NCBI GenBank assembly: GCA_011009095.1
Contig: VTPC01090889.1
Location: forward strand, 62,001 to 126,000
Length of the DNA stretch: 64,000 nt
Reading direction: 5' to 3'
DNA from: Ignelater luminosus
Lineage: Eukaryota; Arthropoda; Insecta; Coleoptera; Elateridae
Of this stretch, positions 1 to 11,535 are shown in pieces. The notes under the pieces are model-generated. The model had not been told where the DNA came from. It did no database searches and was given only the letters and a program-made list of their open reading frames with translations. The translations under genes and the position numbers were made by a program. Position 1 is the stretch's first letter, and each line of letters begins with the position of its first letter.

Positions 1-3000
1 TGCTGAGATTCTTGTAATTCTGTGCAATTTTTAGTATTTATATGTTTAATATTACCACTAACTTCTGCATGTTTGTAGAATGGAAGATGTATATGTAACA
101 TAAGGAAAACTCCCATTTTAGTAAATATTTACTATTATTGGGGTACTACCTTTAAGTATACAATGCAGTAATAAAATTAATGCATTTAGTTGCTGCCCTT
201 TGTACTTGTACTTGTAACAATAAAATTATTATCAACTAATAGTAATAATTGTTAATAAAAAAAATCTTAGAGTGTGCGACTGGTTGCCTACCCAGCAACT
301 TTAAAAAATAGTTATTTTTATAGTTGCTTCGTTGCTTCCTGAGCTCCTGATATATGGGGATCAATAAAAACTTGTTTAAATTTCTGTTAGTCATTTAAAA
401 ATAAACTAAATAAACATACAAATTAACTTTATAACACCTCTTCTATAAATATACACTTTTTGGTGAATTCGCGTTTTACTGACGCGAACTAGCTGTGGTT
501 CTGATTTAATTATTAACGTTATATATACTACTAATTACGTATAATTGTTTTGAGCTAAGTACTAATTTAAAGTTCCGAAAATAATCAGTTGTTGGAGAAG
601 TGATTAATATTGATTATATTAATTTATGAATTATGTTAAATTTGAAATCGTCTTTTTATGATCATTATATTGTAGTAAGTAGATACATACTACCTACTTA
701 TATTAAGCACTTATGCTTGCCCGAAAGAAATATTTTTGACTACACAACAAAGTAAGCTAAAAAGCTTCTTTTAAAGTGTAACCATAATAATTTATCCAAA
801 AGAAAGAAAGTACATAGATTCTTGTCATCGTTTGCAAACACGCGGAAAGAACTTGAAATACAAAGAAGTAGAAAATACTAAATGATCTTTCATCTGTATC
901 TAGATAATTGATAATTTTTTTCAAATTTTTTGTTTTTTTTGCATATTTCACTGCCTAATTTTAATTCTTAAATTTGACAATATTAATTCCCTCCCCCTGT
1001 GGCTAACTTCTTGATTAAGACATCATTTGTGCTCAGCTGTTTACGTAATTATATACATCCGGTGCACTAGAAGCGGTAAGAGCGGGCGGGCAGAGGCCCA
1101 AGTGCAGCCAAAATATACAACCAACAAAAAAGGCCGTTTAATGATTTTACATTAAAAAGTACCTATTTCAGTCCCAGGTGGCTTGAAATTATACTTCTGT
1201 ATCTATTAAAGAACACTCAAACGAAAACGATTGGGTCATAGTTTCCAATAAAAGTCCCATTTAGGTAATTTTACAATCGTTGTATAAGTCTAACTAGAGG
1301 ACTATTGCCGTGAATACAACGGTTGTCCACCACTTTCACCATTGTATCTGTAGCAATAATTAAACTTAGACAATGATTTTAAATGGGCGCTTTAGGTGCG
1401 ATTGCCAAATTACTTATAAACAAATACGGGACAGTACAAAAAAGCAAAGAGAAATTTGTGAATCCCTTCTTTCGCGGACATGAAGGTCTCCCACGGACTC
1501 CGAAACCAACACGGGGTTTCCCTTGGACTCTGAAGTGAACACGGGGTTTCCCCTCATTTTGGCGTCCTGACAAATAGAATCCGGGATGCTAACAACCGAC
1601 GTAAAATACGAACAATCTGGTATATACAAAACTTCGGGCAATCCTAGCCAGGAGTTCTCTTACACATAAACTTTAAAGTCTGTTATCCTTTCTGGACTGG
1701 AAGCTCCTTGCACGCTTGTCTGTGACATAACTACTAAGAAAGCCGAAATTGGATCTGATTCTAAATCAGCAGGCCTGCAAGAACTTGAAAGCCCAGAAAA
1801 GTTCAGATTTCTGTAAGAACCTGAAGGACCGGAAGAATTTAAAATCTTACAAAGATCGGAAACCTGAAAGAACCGAAAAGTCTACAAAAATCTGTAGATT
1901 TGCAGAAACCTGAGTCCTTCATGAACAAAGGCCTGGCAAGAATTCAGAGCTCTTCAAAACGCTAAATAACCATGACAACTCGGAAACACCAAAGAATTTA
2001 TAAGTGTAGAAGGACCTCTCAAAGATCTAGTGCTGACAAAATCAAGAAATCTACAGAAACATTTTGATCTGCAAAAAAGGGTTTTGCAAAAAGACAAATG
2101 TATAAAATGATATATTTGATTACTTTTCAAAAAAAAAGAACTGTGAACTGTTAACTAAATACCAAGACAAAAAGTCACAGTTATCCACTACAGATCACGG
2201 GATCACGGAGAAGAGCACCTGTGTTGTGTTTACTTAGAATGATATATTTTTTTTTCTATAAATGATTTCTGTTAAATTCAACATCGAAATTCTCCTGAAT
2301 AGGCCATTTACTACATATAGATGGCGATGTTTCAGGAGTTGGGTATTAAAATTAGCGCAGCGTATAGAAAACCTTAAAGCATAACCTCAATTTTATTATT
2401 TACACATTTAAGACAGAAATGTTATCAATATCGATGTAGTATCTCAGGTTTAAATTATTGGAATACAAAGAAAGAATGATGTAAATAAAATATACCCGTT
2501 ACTATAGCTAGTCATTATAATATCGTGGGAACTAAAAGAAAACAAAGCAAAGCGGACCATGACTCGTACTATGCTACGTAGCAGTGTTCTTCGCAAATAT
2601 CTATTGTTTTATTCAAATTGTAATTTATAATTGTCGTTTTGAAATGTTGCTCTAGGGATCTGTCAGCAACTATAGCAACGACTAGAAAGAATACTTTCAA
2701 AACTTAGACTTGCAGAAAGTTATTTAAGAAGCTCCAAGAAATGTATCGAGCATCAATTGGCCAAAATTACGAATACAACGCCATAATTGAAGAATTTGCC
2801 GAAAACAGCAGGATTCTTATAAATTATGTTTTACACTATTTTTCGTTTTAGTTCAAGAATTTCCTTTTATCTTTTATTGTTATATTTATTAATTATTATT
2901 ATTATGCATGTTTTTATCGCATTCTTGATGTACGTAAGATATTTATATTTTATCAATAATACATCTACGTATTAACCAAAATACATTTTTTTTAAAAACA

Positions 3001-4080
3001 AGATGGTGAGATTTAAATCTATTGAAATGTAGGTCAAACAAGATATTTTGCGCAAGGGCGGCCAAAAATCTAGGGCTGGAACTGCTAGCTATAATGAAAA
3101 ACTCAGGTTTTGGCATAAATAAGGTTATTTTCTATTTTTGCATTATTATCTGTTTTTTATTTATCTATTATCTTATCCAGACATTTCTTTAATGATCATC
3201 TATTATCTACTTCTAGATGCATAAATCTAATATTGTCTCTACCCAACATTGATGATTAAGCAAAACCATTAAACCTACTGTCAAAAACTTAAGAAAAAGC
3301 TTCTTATTGAGTAATTAACTTTTACATTATACTATTTTTCATGCCTTAAGTATCATAGTACCTACGTATTACACCAACAATTTTCAATCCATTTATTTGC
3401 TTATTTGGTACTTAATTTTAGGACAAAATCTGAGTATGTAGAAGTTTCTGTAAATAGAAAAACCTAGAATCGCTAGCTTTCTAGTATGCTTGTATTAGTA
3501 TGGTTTTGGAATGAATTATTATCGTCTTTGTATCAAATACTATCCCATGGGGAATTTGCAGGACGAGCTGGATATCAAAATTAGAAGACGTCAGAAGTAT
3601 TTGAAAGGAATAGATACAATTAAGCCAAGAATATACACTATAAGGTTTTTTTATTGTCAACGTACTGTTTTACGGTACATTGTCATTCAGATTTTACAAA
3701 GTAAACATATTATAGTATATCATAGACAAAGGACATATATTTTGATTCACACTGTACCTTATGTAATGTAGTACCAACTACTGTAAATATTAATAGATCT
3801 ATTATTTAACTCTCTAACAACTTACAATTTAATTACTAAATAAGACTAAATAAGAACATATAGAGTTTGCATTTCATGTTGTTCAAATATTAAACAGTGT
3901 GACGGGCGAACAGTTAAGTTTATATTTTATTTTTTAATGATTCTTTATAGTGTATATGAATTCATATCAAAAAAAAATTATCAAATAATAATAATGTCTG
4001 AGGCAGTTTATTTAAACTTACAGATTGCTCAAGTTTTGTTTATTAAATGCACACCTGGTCAATTATAAATATTCGATATT
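1..4080. other. Gene-free AT-rich stretch upstream of PARP-like copy A
   Basis: I see no convincing exon here. Open frames are short and lack homology or codon bias. The only local structure is a short tandem duplication near 1,475-1,560, followed by purine-rich, loosely repetitive DNA to about 2,090; both are listed separately. The rest is low-complexity AT-rich DNA. Confidence 0.5.
1475..1560. repeat. Short tandem repeat, unit about 30 bp, about two copies
   Basis: Two adjacent units of about 30 bp share the core ACACGGGGTTTCCC, each preceded by a GGACTC(C/T)GAA block. On the minus strand the copies read as a repeated Gly-Lys-Pro-Arg-Val peptide. The DNA from about 1,740 to 2,090 continues as degenerate purine-rich repeats built around variants of GAAAACCTGAA. 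Origin unknown. Confidence 0.5.
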
Positions 4081-4248
4081 CGGAGAAGTACCAAACATTG
4101 CATTGTTTATAAGTTAAGTGTAGGTCAGTAGACATGCGCTAAACAAGCTGTCAGTCTGAATTTGAATACATATGCTTACTGTAGTTGTGATAACAAAGAT
4201 GTAATCTAACTTTTATTTGTGCATAATCTAGTGTACAAGAAAAAACCG
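4081..4248 (+). other. Predicted non-coding first exon of PARP-like copy A
   Basis: This block aligns end to end with 12,852-13,016. Both start with CGG(A/G)GAAGTACC(A/G)AAC, both carry a GTAAT...ACTTTTATT(T/C)GTG block near the 3' end, and both stop at a perfect donor (CG|GTAAGA here, TG|GTAAGA there). Lengths are 168 and 165 bp. Upstream ATGs run into stops almost at once, so I read it as 5' UTR. Joining this donor to the acceptor before 7,869 implies a 3.6-kb intron. Inference from paralogue conservation; no transcript evidence. The true transcription start may lie upstream of 4,081. Confidence 0.55.
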
Positions 4249-4383
4249 GTAAGATACATTATTAATTATGTACTAAATGAAAAAGTAAAACGATGTATGA
4301 AACAAATTAATTATGTCGTAGTATGTAAATAAAAAATTGTTTTAGTTTCTTTTGCTTACCAATTTTAGTATTGTCCTATAGAG

Positions 4384-4561
4384 CAGCGGTCGGCAACCGG
4401 TGTTCCGTGAGGTAATTTTAATGGTCCGCAAAGAGATTCAGATATTATTTATTCCTCAATGTTCATATTAATTTGTATTTTTAAAAATTATGCTAGTGGT
4501 CCGCGAAATTTTAAATTACGAGTTTAGTGGTCCCCAATATCTAAAAGGTTGCCGACCGCTG
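4384..4561. mobile_element. hAT-type MITE with 8-bp target duplication
   Basis: A 178-bp element bounded by terminal inverted repeats CAGCGGTCGGCAACC and its complement. The flanking 8-mers are ctatagag and ctataaag, a 7/8 match. The CAG-GTCGGCAACC terminus and 8-bp duplication fit hAT (Charlie-like) non-autonomous elements. It has no coding capacity and lies in the first intron of PARP-like copy A. Confidence 0.85.
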
Positions 4562-4569
4562 CTATAAAG

Positions 4570-5098
4570 GATGATTTACACCAGGAAATAGAAAATTAAA
4601 ATTCGTGTCTGGGAATAGATAAAATAAAGTTTTTTCTGATTGGTTTTTGTTATTGAGATATCGAGACAGCAACTTTTCTGAATTAGATTTTCTCCATAAA
4701 ATTAATTGTAAACAAAGATGCAAAATGCCTAATAATGTCTATTTGGGAATCTTCTTTGATATTCCCGACAACTTTCTAAAGTATTATACCCTTGCAAAAA
4801 CCGTAAACAAGAATAATGCCTGCATATTATTCTTTATTTGCTAAACTGCATTCTTGGAGAAATCTTATCCTTTTTACACTAACAACTAATAAAAGAATAA
4901 CAAGCAAAGTACGTGACACTTGCCGAAAACTAGCGAATAAATCTTTTGTTGCTAAGCAACTTTTTTTTTAGAAAGAAATTTAAAAAACTTCCTGCTCTGA
5001 TATCTCAAAAACAAAGGCCGATCAGAAAAAAGGTTATTTTTTTATTAAAATTTAAAATCCCGTACATGAAGTTTCATTTTTCACCTCTAAATCACTCC
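4570..5098. mobile_element. Foldback MITE with long inverted arms
   Basis: Diverged inverted arms of about 100 bp or more. The left arm includes TTTTCTGATTGG...TTGAGATATC; the right arm, read in complement, includes TTTTCTGATCGG...TTGAGATATC. The outer parts (GGA-TGATTTA) also match. No open frame of note and no clear target duplication. Family not recognised. Confidence 0.6.
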
Positions 5099-6319
5099 GT
5101 AAATTAATTGCATCAGTATCGGGCAATGTCTTGCTGATATTCTGGGGCTAAACTTGCCATTTAACATTTAGTTACTTGTCTTCGCTGAAATAGATTTTAG
5201 ACAATAATTTAAACCTCGTTAGAAATTACATGAACTTTATCTCTTGCAATCTTTTTTTGTATTATAGAACCATATACGTACGTATGTATAAATTAACTTT
5301 AATGTTGAAATTATTGATGCAATAAAGAAATGAGAATCATCAGGGTGGATTTTGAGCATATTCTTTAGATTATTTATTAAGCATAGGAGTAATTTAACAA
5401 TTAGACAGGTAGACACTAATGTTTATTATTATTACCAAAAATGCTAAAAGTGCGTGTTACCACGTGCTTCTCTTTGCCAGTGATGTCGGAGTTCACCTGG
5501 TTCACCTCTACTATGTAAAACTGTATTTAGTGATTTCTAGTAATTACCAAGTTCATCATGTTAACCTATGCAACTCTTCGCCTTGTTGATCCGACAGTAA
5601 TTCAATAATATATTTTCTTCCATTTAACATTTAGAAGTTTGCCTCAGGATTTTTTTTTACCTGGTAAAAACTAACTTTAATAACGAATAAACAAGTTAGA
5701 AAACTTCTACTCATTTTATAAACCATAATAACACATAAAAATTAATAAATGGTTGGACTGTACTATTTTTGCAAATGTTTTTTTATACTTCGGTACTAAA
5801 TAAGTACTTCAGAGAATTAAGCAGTGCATGACTGAATCTAAATTCAATTTGCTAGTCTAAACAAAAATTAAACTGCAGCAAACTGAAATCGTATACGAGT
5901 GAATGTTTCTTTAATGCACACCACCATATAACTACTACCAAGAAAGAAATATTATTGTTTTAATTTCTCTAATTATTACTGATGTTTAAAAATCGCAAAT
6001 ATTCATATTTAGGCGCTGTCAATCCACCTAAGAAGAATAAGATTTTTGTATGTTTTGTTTTTGCTAAAACTGTTAGCATAAAACATCTCATCTAAATTTA
6101 AAAAGATCCTCTGCGATATTACGTAACTGAAACCGTTGTTGACGATTTCAAATTCATTTAATTTTTGTTTATAATTTTCAAGATGCGAATAATCATAATC
6201 ATTTTATCAAGTTATAAATTTGCTTTTCAAGAATTGTATGTATATTATTTAATACCGGGCATTGTATGATTCACTCTTCAAATAAACAGCGCGGGTCTTC
6301 CTGATATAAGAATAACATA
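5099..6319. other. Intron sequence of PARP-like copy A, nothing recognised
   Basis: AT-rich DNA between two MITEs, inside the predicted first intron of copy A. No exon, RNA gene or repeat could be supported by eye. Confidence 0.4.
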
Positions 6320-6628
6320 CAGTGCATTTTTTTTTATTATAGAATTCAGAGTAGGCCATGACTTACAATTTCTATAAGAGTGTAAATGACTTTGATGCTA
6401 TTCTCACTAAAAAGTTACTATAAACATATGTTTGGATTTTGATGTTATTTGTCAGTGTCATTTAGTTTTGTTTATTTATTTGTATTCTAATTTTTCTGAT
6501 TATATTGAGTAAAAATAAATTACCTTAGGTTCTGCTTAAGTGAAATTGCAGAATAATGTCTTTTCTACACTGTAAAAATGAACTTAAACCACAGCCTACT
6601 CTGAATTCTATAATAAAAAACTACACCG
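6320..6628. mobile_element. TA-flanked MITE (Tc1/mariner-like)
   Basis: Near-perfect terminal inverted repeats of about 37 bp with a shared core TATAGAATTCAGAGTAGGC. The ends read CAGTGCA at the left and CGGTGTA on the complement of the right, each bordered by a TA dinucleotide. Length 309 bp, no coding capacity. The similarity of the arms suggests a fairly young insertion. Confidence 0.75.
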
Positions 6629-6725
6629 TAGTATAGGGTGTTTCAATGATTTATTACTCCGAAACACTGCACAGAACTATTAGACCGTATGAATAAAGTG
6701 TTCTAGTAAATGCTTTTACTAGATA

Positions 6726-6985
6726 CGGGGTCTTTCAGCTTTAATCTTGATAACTTCGGGAGCTTATGGAACATTGAAAAATAAGTGCACTTTGTCAGAT
6801 AAACTTACATATGTCAAAAAAGCTTAGTTTTAAAGCTACAGGGTGTTACAATCTAGGTCCTCTATAGTAACGACCATGCATGAAATTTTATGTAAATACA
6901 GCTCATATTATGAGTGACAAAGTGCATTTCTTTTCAATGTTTTATAACCCCCTGGAGTTATCAAGATTAAAATTGAAACACCTTG
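6726..6985. mobile_element. Foldback element with arms of about 90 bp
   Basis: The segments 6,726-6,820 and 6,900-6,985 are inverted copies of each other, sharing TTTAATCTTGATAACT, AACATTGAAAA and TGCACTTTGTCA. Both outer ends resemble the GGGTGTTTCAA terminus common to insect MITEs. Inside the first intron of PARP-like copy A. Confidence 0.6.
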
Positions 6986-7887
6986 CATGCTCCATTAAAG
7001 ATCATATTTTTGATCCTTTATTAATAATTGAAGTTACAACATTCACTTATTGTCTGTACTTTTTTAAATTATTTTTGACTCTACAGAGTGTGACGCTTAA
7101 AGCCCTTTCTTTTTAATGCCATATCATATAGGGTGTCAAAAGCAAGTAGAAACATCCCGCCATTTGCTTATACTTTGAGGTAGTTTTCTAAAACTTGAAG
7201 TACAATATTGTGTAGTTTAATTCAAACAGTTAGGGTGTTATCTGATTTCTTACAAGACGTTGCCAAATCTAACAAGCCGACCTGGTAAGCATTTGGTTTT
7301 GATAGCTTTACAGTGGAACATTCAATTTTAAAACTGATAATAAAATTGTATAGTACTATATTCATCTATACTATATAGGGTAGTCGACAAACGCGAAATT
7401 TTATTTGATTTTTTTCGATTAAGCATCCGATATATTCTAATGTTTTATTATTCCACATTGTTGATGATTACAACAAAATAGCAATGGGAGACTGCATGCA
7501 TCTAGCAGATTCGATATTATTTTTAATTTCAATTATTCAGTTATTCATAACTGAAAGATTCTATGTTCTTGTCTTTTCCCATTTCCTAATTAATAAATTC
7601 AAATATTCATAGGCTTTTTTACGATTAAAAGATTTCTGAAAAGATTATATGTACGCATTGTAAGCGCATTTTTATGTACTTGCTATTGAATTTCTATTAA
7701 ACTCCAATAAGTAATCTAGGAAAAGAAACATTTCAGTATAACTATATCTCACATCTTAAAAGTACTTACTACTTCTTCAATCTTGTACGTATCCACAGAG
7801 AAAAAGCATTCTAATTTTTTTTGGCTTAATATACAATACTCTTTATATAAAAGGAATTTTTTTTTCAGGAAACAACTTGCTCTCACC

Positions 7888-10800
7888 ATGGCATTATTAA
7901 AGGACATTTTACAATGTAAACCTAACACTTGGGAAACATACAGTTATGAAAATGCTCGTTTTGCAAGAATTTCCTTGCCAAGACAATCTAGGGAATTTAG
8001 ACAGATTGAAGAAGAACTTATACAAAGATTTGGGCAAAATCGAATCGTTACCGAAATTGAAAGAATTCAACATCCGTTCGCATTTGGACGATTCCAAATA
8101 CGTAAAGAACACCTCGAAAAGCTGAATAAAAGTACACCCACGGTAAATAGAAATAGTTGTGAGCTATTGCATGAAATGTTCTCAATCATAAACACCTTTT
8201 AGGAAATTAGAAGATTTTTTTCTATTACTGATAGCAATGAAATTCAACAAGTTTTGGATTTCAATTGTGATAAACGAAGAGGCTGCTTTAATGAAGATAG
8301 TTCCTCAATTTTAGACTCGGAATGTATTCTCGTTGTGAAGATGTTCTCAGGGTACGCGTTTGATGAAAGAGATACGCATCGCTATCCAGAATATATAATC
8401 AAGTTCGGTAATGACACAACATTATTTATCTATTTATTTATTTTGTTTGGTGTAAAAGTGATATCTCAGCCAAAAATGAAACAGAGGTAATAAAGACTTT
8501 AAAGATGTGTTCACCTATATTGGGTTGGTTTCTGCTCTTGTCATTAAACATTCTCTAATTACCATGGCAGCCGATCTTGTCTTTTTTCTTCTTGTTAAAT
8601 AGATCAAATAAAGCCATACCTTTCAAGATTTTTAAGCTTTTAAAGCTCCATTAGTTGTTTCTACTCTCCTGTCATTAACTAATGAAGTTTCTTTAAAAAT
8701 CTAAACAAATATAGCTTTATCTGATTTTATCGAGAAGAAAAAGGTCAAATTCGTTTGCCATGGTAACTGAAAATATATTTTAATTTAATAAAGAGAGTAG
8801 AAATCGGCACATTGTCTGTATAAAATAACGAGTAGGCACACAAAATACGTCTATATAGATTGCATGAAAAAGTCAAAATAAATTAAGAACATTTCCAATA
8901 AAATGTTTCAGATAGCTTTCATGAAACACTTGATCTGAAATATTTCAAGTGAAAGGTATGTAGCATAAGGTGTATGTATAAGTGTTAAATAATAGTACTT
9001 CCTTGTGTTGAATATTTATTAAATCTACTATTTAGCCGAAATCGACCGCTTGTTGAAATAAATATTAAACATAAGCAAGTTCTCTTATTCAACACTCAAG
9101 AGGAATGTATTAGATACAATAAAATGGAGAAAATAAAAACTATCGCAGAATAAAACAGAAGAATATTACAGCTGTTTTCAAGTAAAAATCCGCTTAACGA
9201 AATAAAAATGTCCCAGATGAATTCCGTAGTCAAATTATCAAAACGCCCCTAAAGAGAAGTCTAGTTCATTTCAGATACCTGCATGCCATAGATCGACACG
9301 TACCAGCAGACCTCTCAAAAGCTCATGCATTACCTAGATTTACGGTTCTGAATGCCAAAATTATAGCTCATTTTTAACAGCGTCAAATTGTCATCAGGCC
9401 GACGTATGAAACATCGTTCCTTCTAAGGATTATGATCTTGATTAGTCTCATATCCAATTGTTATAATAGATAGGTAGAAATCAGTGTATTATATAGTTTG
9501 CCATCACACAGTTTTCTAGTGATAACTCTGCATTATAGGCCTTGATAATGGGATGTTTCAGCGGATTGATATATGTTCGTCGACTTGAACACATATAGTC
9601 AGATTCACTGAAAACGTTTTATTTTAAAACTGATTCTAAGTCTGTTTTATTCACGTTCCATTGGCTACACAACAAAAAACAAGGCTATAGAATTTTCCAA
9701 TCAGTACATCTCTGCAGCTAAGAATATTTTTAGTCAAGCATTAATTATATCATTACAATGACTAAAGTTTGTTGTTTCTTTTTTATTTTTAGATACTAAT
9801 ACTATCCAAACTCATGAAACAAATGCCCTCTGTTCTACGGATACCTCAAATTCGACAATTTCAAACATAGAAGACAGAACAAATCCTTCAAATGAAACAA
9901 CAGCAGTAGAGCTTGTTGCGGAGAAAAATACAGTTGATACAGAAAATAGTACAGTTGTAATAATTACAGATTCTGAAGACAAATCAACAAGTATTAGTAC
10001 TTTATTTAATTCAAGTAATAACAAAGTAGCAGGTAGTAGTATAGAAAATGCTTCTAGCATTTTCGGTGAAGTTTTATCCACTAACAAGAATACCACAGAG
10101 AGTGTATCTGTAGCAAGCAATGAACTAAGTATAACTAACTGCAAAACAGATAGTAATAACGTTCACAAACCTTCTTTGAAGAAAATTAAATTTTCCCCTT
10201 GCAACTCCACTCCTCCAGAAACCAACAGTATATCTTTAATCACTAGTTCAACTTCTTACAATCCTGCTTCCACTTCTCTTTCTTCTAACTCCTCTTCTCC
10301 TCCGTATAGATCCCCTTCCCCTTCTAATAAACCGACTTTTTCTACTTATAATCCTACTTCTCCAACCTACAGTTCTACGTATCCTATCTACAAGCCTGCT
10401 TCTCCTGACTATAGTCCCACTTCTCCTGGATGCAGTCCCACTCCTCCCGACTACGGTCCCACCTCTCCCACTTATAGTCCTACTTCACCAACCTACACTC
10501 CCACTTCCCCTTCTTACAGTCCCACCTCCCCTTCTTACAGTCCCACCTCCCCTNNNNNNNNNNNNNNNNNNNNNNNNNNNNNNNNNNNNNNNNNNNNNNN
10601 NNNNNNNNNNNNNNNNNNNNNNNNNNNNNNNNNNNNNNNNNNNNNNNNNNNNNNNNNNNNNNNNNNNNNNNNNNNNNTTACTTCACCAACCTATAGTCCC
10701 ACTTCTCCTATCTATAATCCCACTTCCCCTGAATATAGCTCCACTTCCCCTCCTTATAAGTCCACTTCTCCTCCTTACAAGTCCACTTCTCCTCCGTACA

Positions 10801-11159
10801 ATTCTATTTCACCAACCAACCGTCCCACTTCTCCTGAATACAACCCCACTTCCCCTCCTTATAAGCCTACTTCTCCTCCTTATAATCCTACTTCACCAAC
10901 CTATAGACCCACTTCTCCTATCTATAATCCCACTTCCCCTGAATATAGTCCCACTTCCCCTCCTTATAAGTCCACTTTTCCTCCTTACAAGTCCACTTCT
11001 CCTGAATACAATCCCACTTCCCCTCCTTATAAGTCCACTTCTTCTTCTTACAAGTCCACTTCTCCTCCGTACTATTCTACTTCACCAAACTACCGTCCTA
11101 CTTCTCCTGAATACAATCCCACTTCCCCTCCTTATAAACCTTCTTCTCCTCCTTTATAA
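7888..11159 (+). CDS. PARP-like protein copy A fused to an RNA polymerase II CTD-like heptad array
   Basis: Predicted coding exons are 7,888-8,142, 8,203-8,407 and 9,793-11,159 (about 608 codons, 41 of them in an assembly gap). The first coding exon starts at acceptor 7,869, so 19 bases of leader precede ATG 7,888. Residues 1-85 resemble the start of a PARP catalytic domain (TW near residue 15, [13 protein letters not shown] near residues 57-69). Residues 86-153 resemble its end, finishing RYPEYIIKF. The LFHG motif is replaced by RFFSIT and the YGKG-YFA segment is missing, so ADP-ribosyl transfer is unlikely. Donor 8,408 is phase 1 and joins in frame to a strong acceptor at 9,792. The next exon is Ser/Thr/Asn-rich, then carries about 32 visible heptads of the form Y-x-(P/S)-T-S-P-x. 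A stop at 11,159 follows a local shift of frame, and repeats continue beyond it. The fusion rests on splice logic and PARP homology seen by eye. If donor 8,408 is not used, the PARP-like part would end at 8,490. Confidence 0.65.
8408..9792 (+). other. Intron 3 of PARP-like copy A
   Basis: A 1,385-bp gene-free stretch starting GTAATG directly after the PARP-like YPEYIIKF codons. It ends in a long pyrimidine tract and TTTTTAG. No other feature was seen in it. The phase on both sides is 1, which preserves the reading frame. If the intron is retained, the frame instead runs to a stop at 8,490. Confidence 0.5.
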
Positions 11160-11535
11160 TCCTACTTCACCAACCTACAGTCCCACTTCTCCTATCTATA
11201 ATCCCACTTTCTCTGAATACAGTCCCACTTCCCCTCCTTATAAGTCCACTTCTCCTCCGTACAATTCTACTTTACCAACCTAGCGTCCCACTTCTGAATA
11301 TAATCCCACTTCCCCTTCTTATGAGCCCACTTCTCCTTATAATTGTACTTCACCAGTTTTATAAACCCACTTCTCCTCCTTATAATTCAACTTCACCACC
11401 CACTTCTCCCATGTACTATCCCACTTCTTCTTGTACTCCTGCATCTCCTTACAGCCCCAGTTCTCCTTCCTTTGTTCTTCCTTCATCACCCTGTAATTCC
11501 ACTGTTCTTTCTGCACTACGCTCTCACCTTGCGTA
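10347..11535 (+). repeat. 21-bp tandem repeat encoding CTD-like heptads
   Basis: The array has a 21-bp period. Before the gap there are 10 heptads, close to the canonical YSPTSPS and with Ser at position 2 in about 6. After the gap 22 complete heptads keep Tyr1 and Ser5 almost throughout, but position 2 is mostly Asn, Lys or Arg and only about 3 have Ser. Larger units recur: the [10 protein letters not shown] block repeats after 210 bp (10 heptads) and again further on. From 11,160 to 11,535 the same repeats continue out of the main frame with stops, so the tail is decayed or mis-assembled. Confidence 0.9.
10554..10677. other. Assembly gap (124 N)
   Basis: A run of 124 N inside the CTD-like array. 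Frame is kept across it as drawn, but the true number of heptads is unknown. The N length of about six heptads may only be an estimate. Confidence 1.

Noticed and set aside
9812-10144. Minus-strand open frame of 110 codons
   Set aside because: It is the shadow of the Ser/Asn-rich plus-strand coding exon that leads into the heptad array.
10347-11535. The heptad array as the 3' end of the RPB1 gene
   Set aside because: No RPB1 core sequence lies upstream, the upstream exon is Ser/Asn-rich and unrelated to RPB1, and position 2 departs strongly from the RPB1 consensus.
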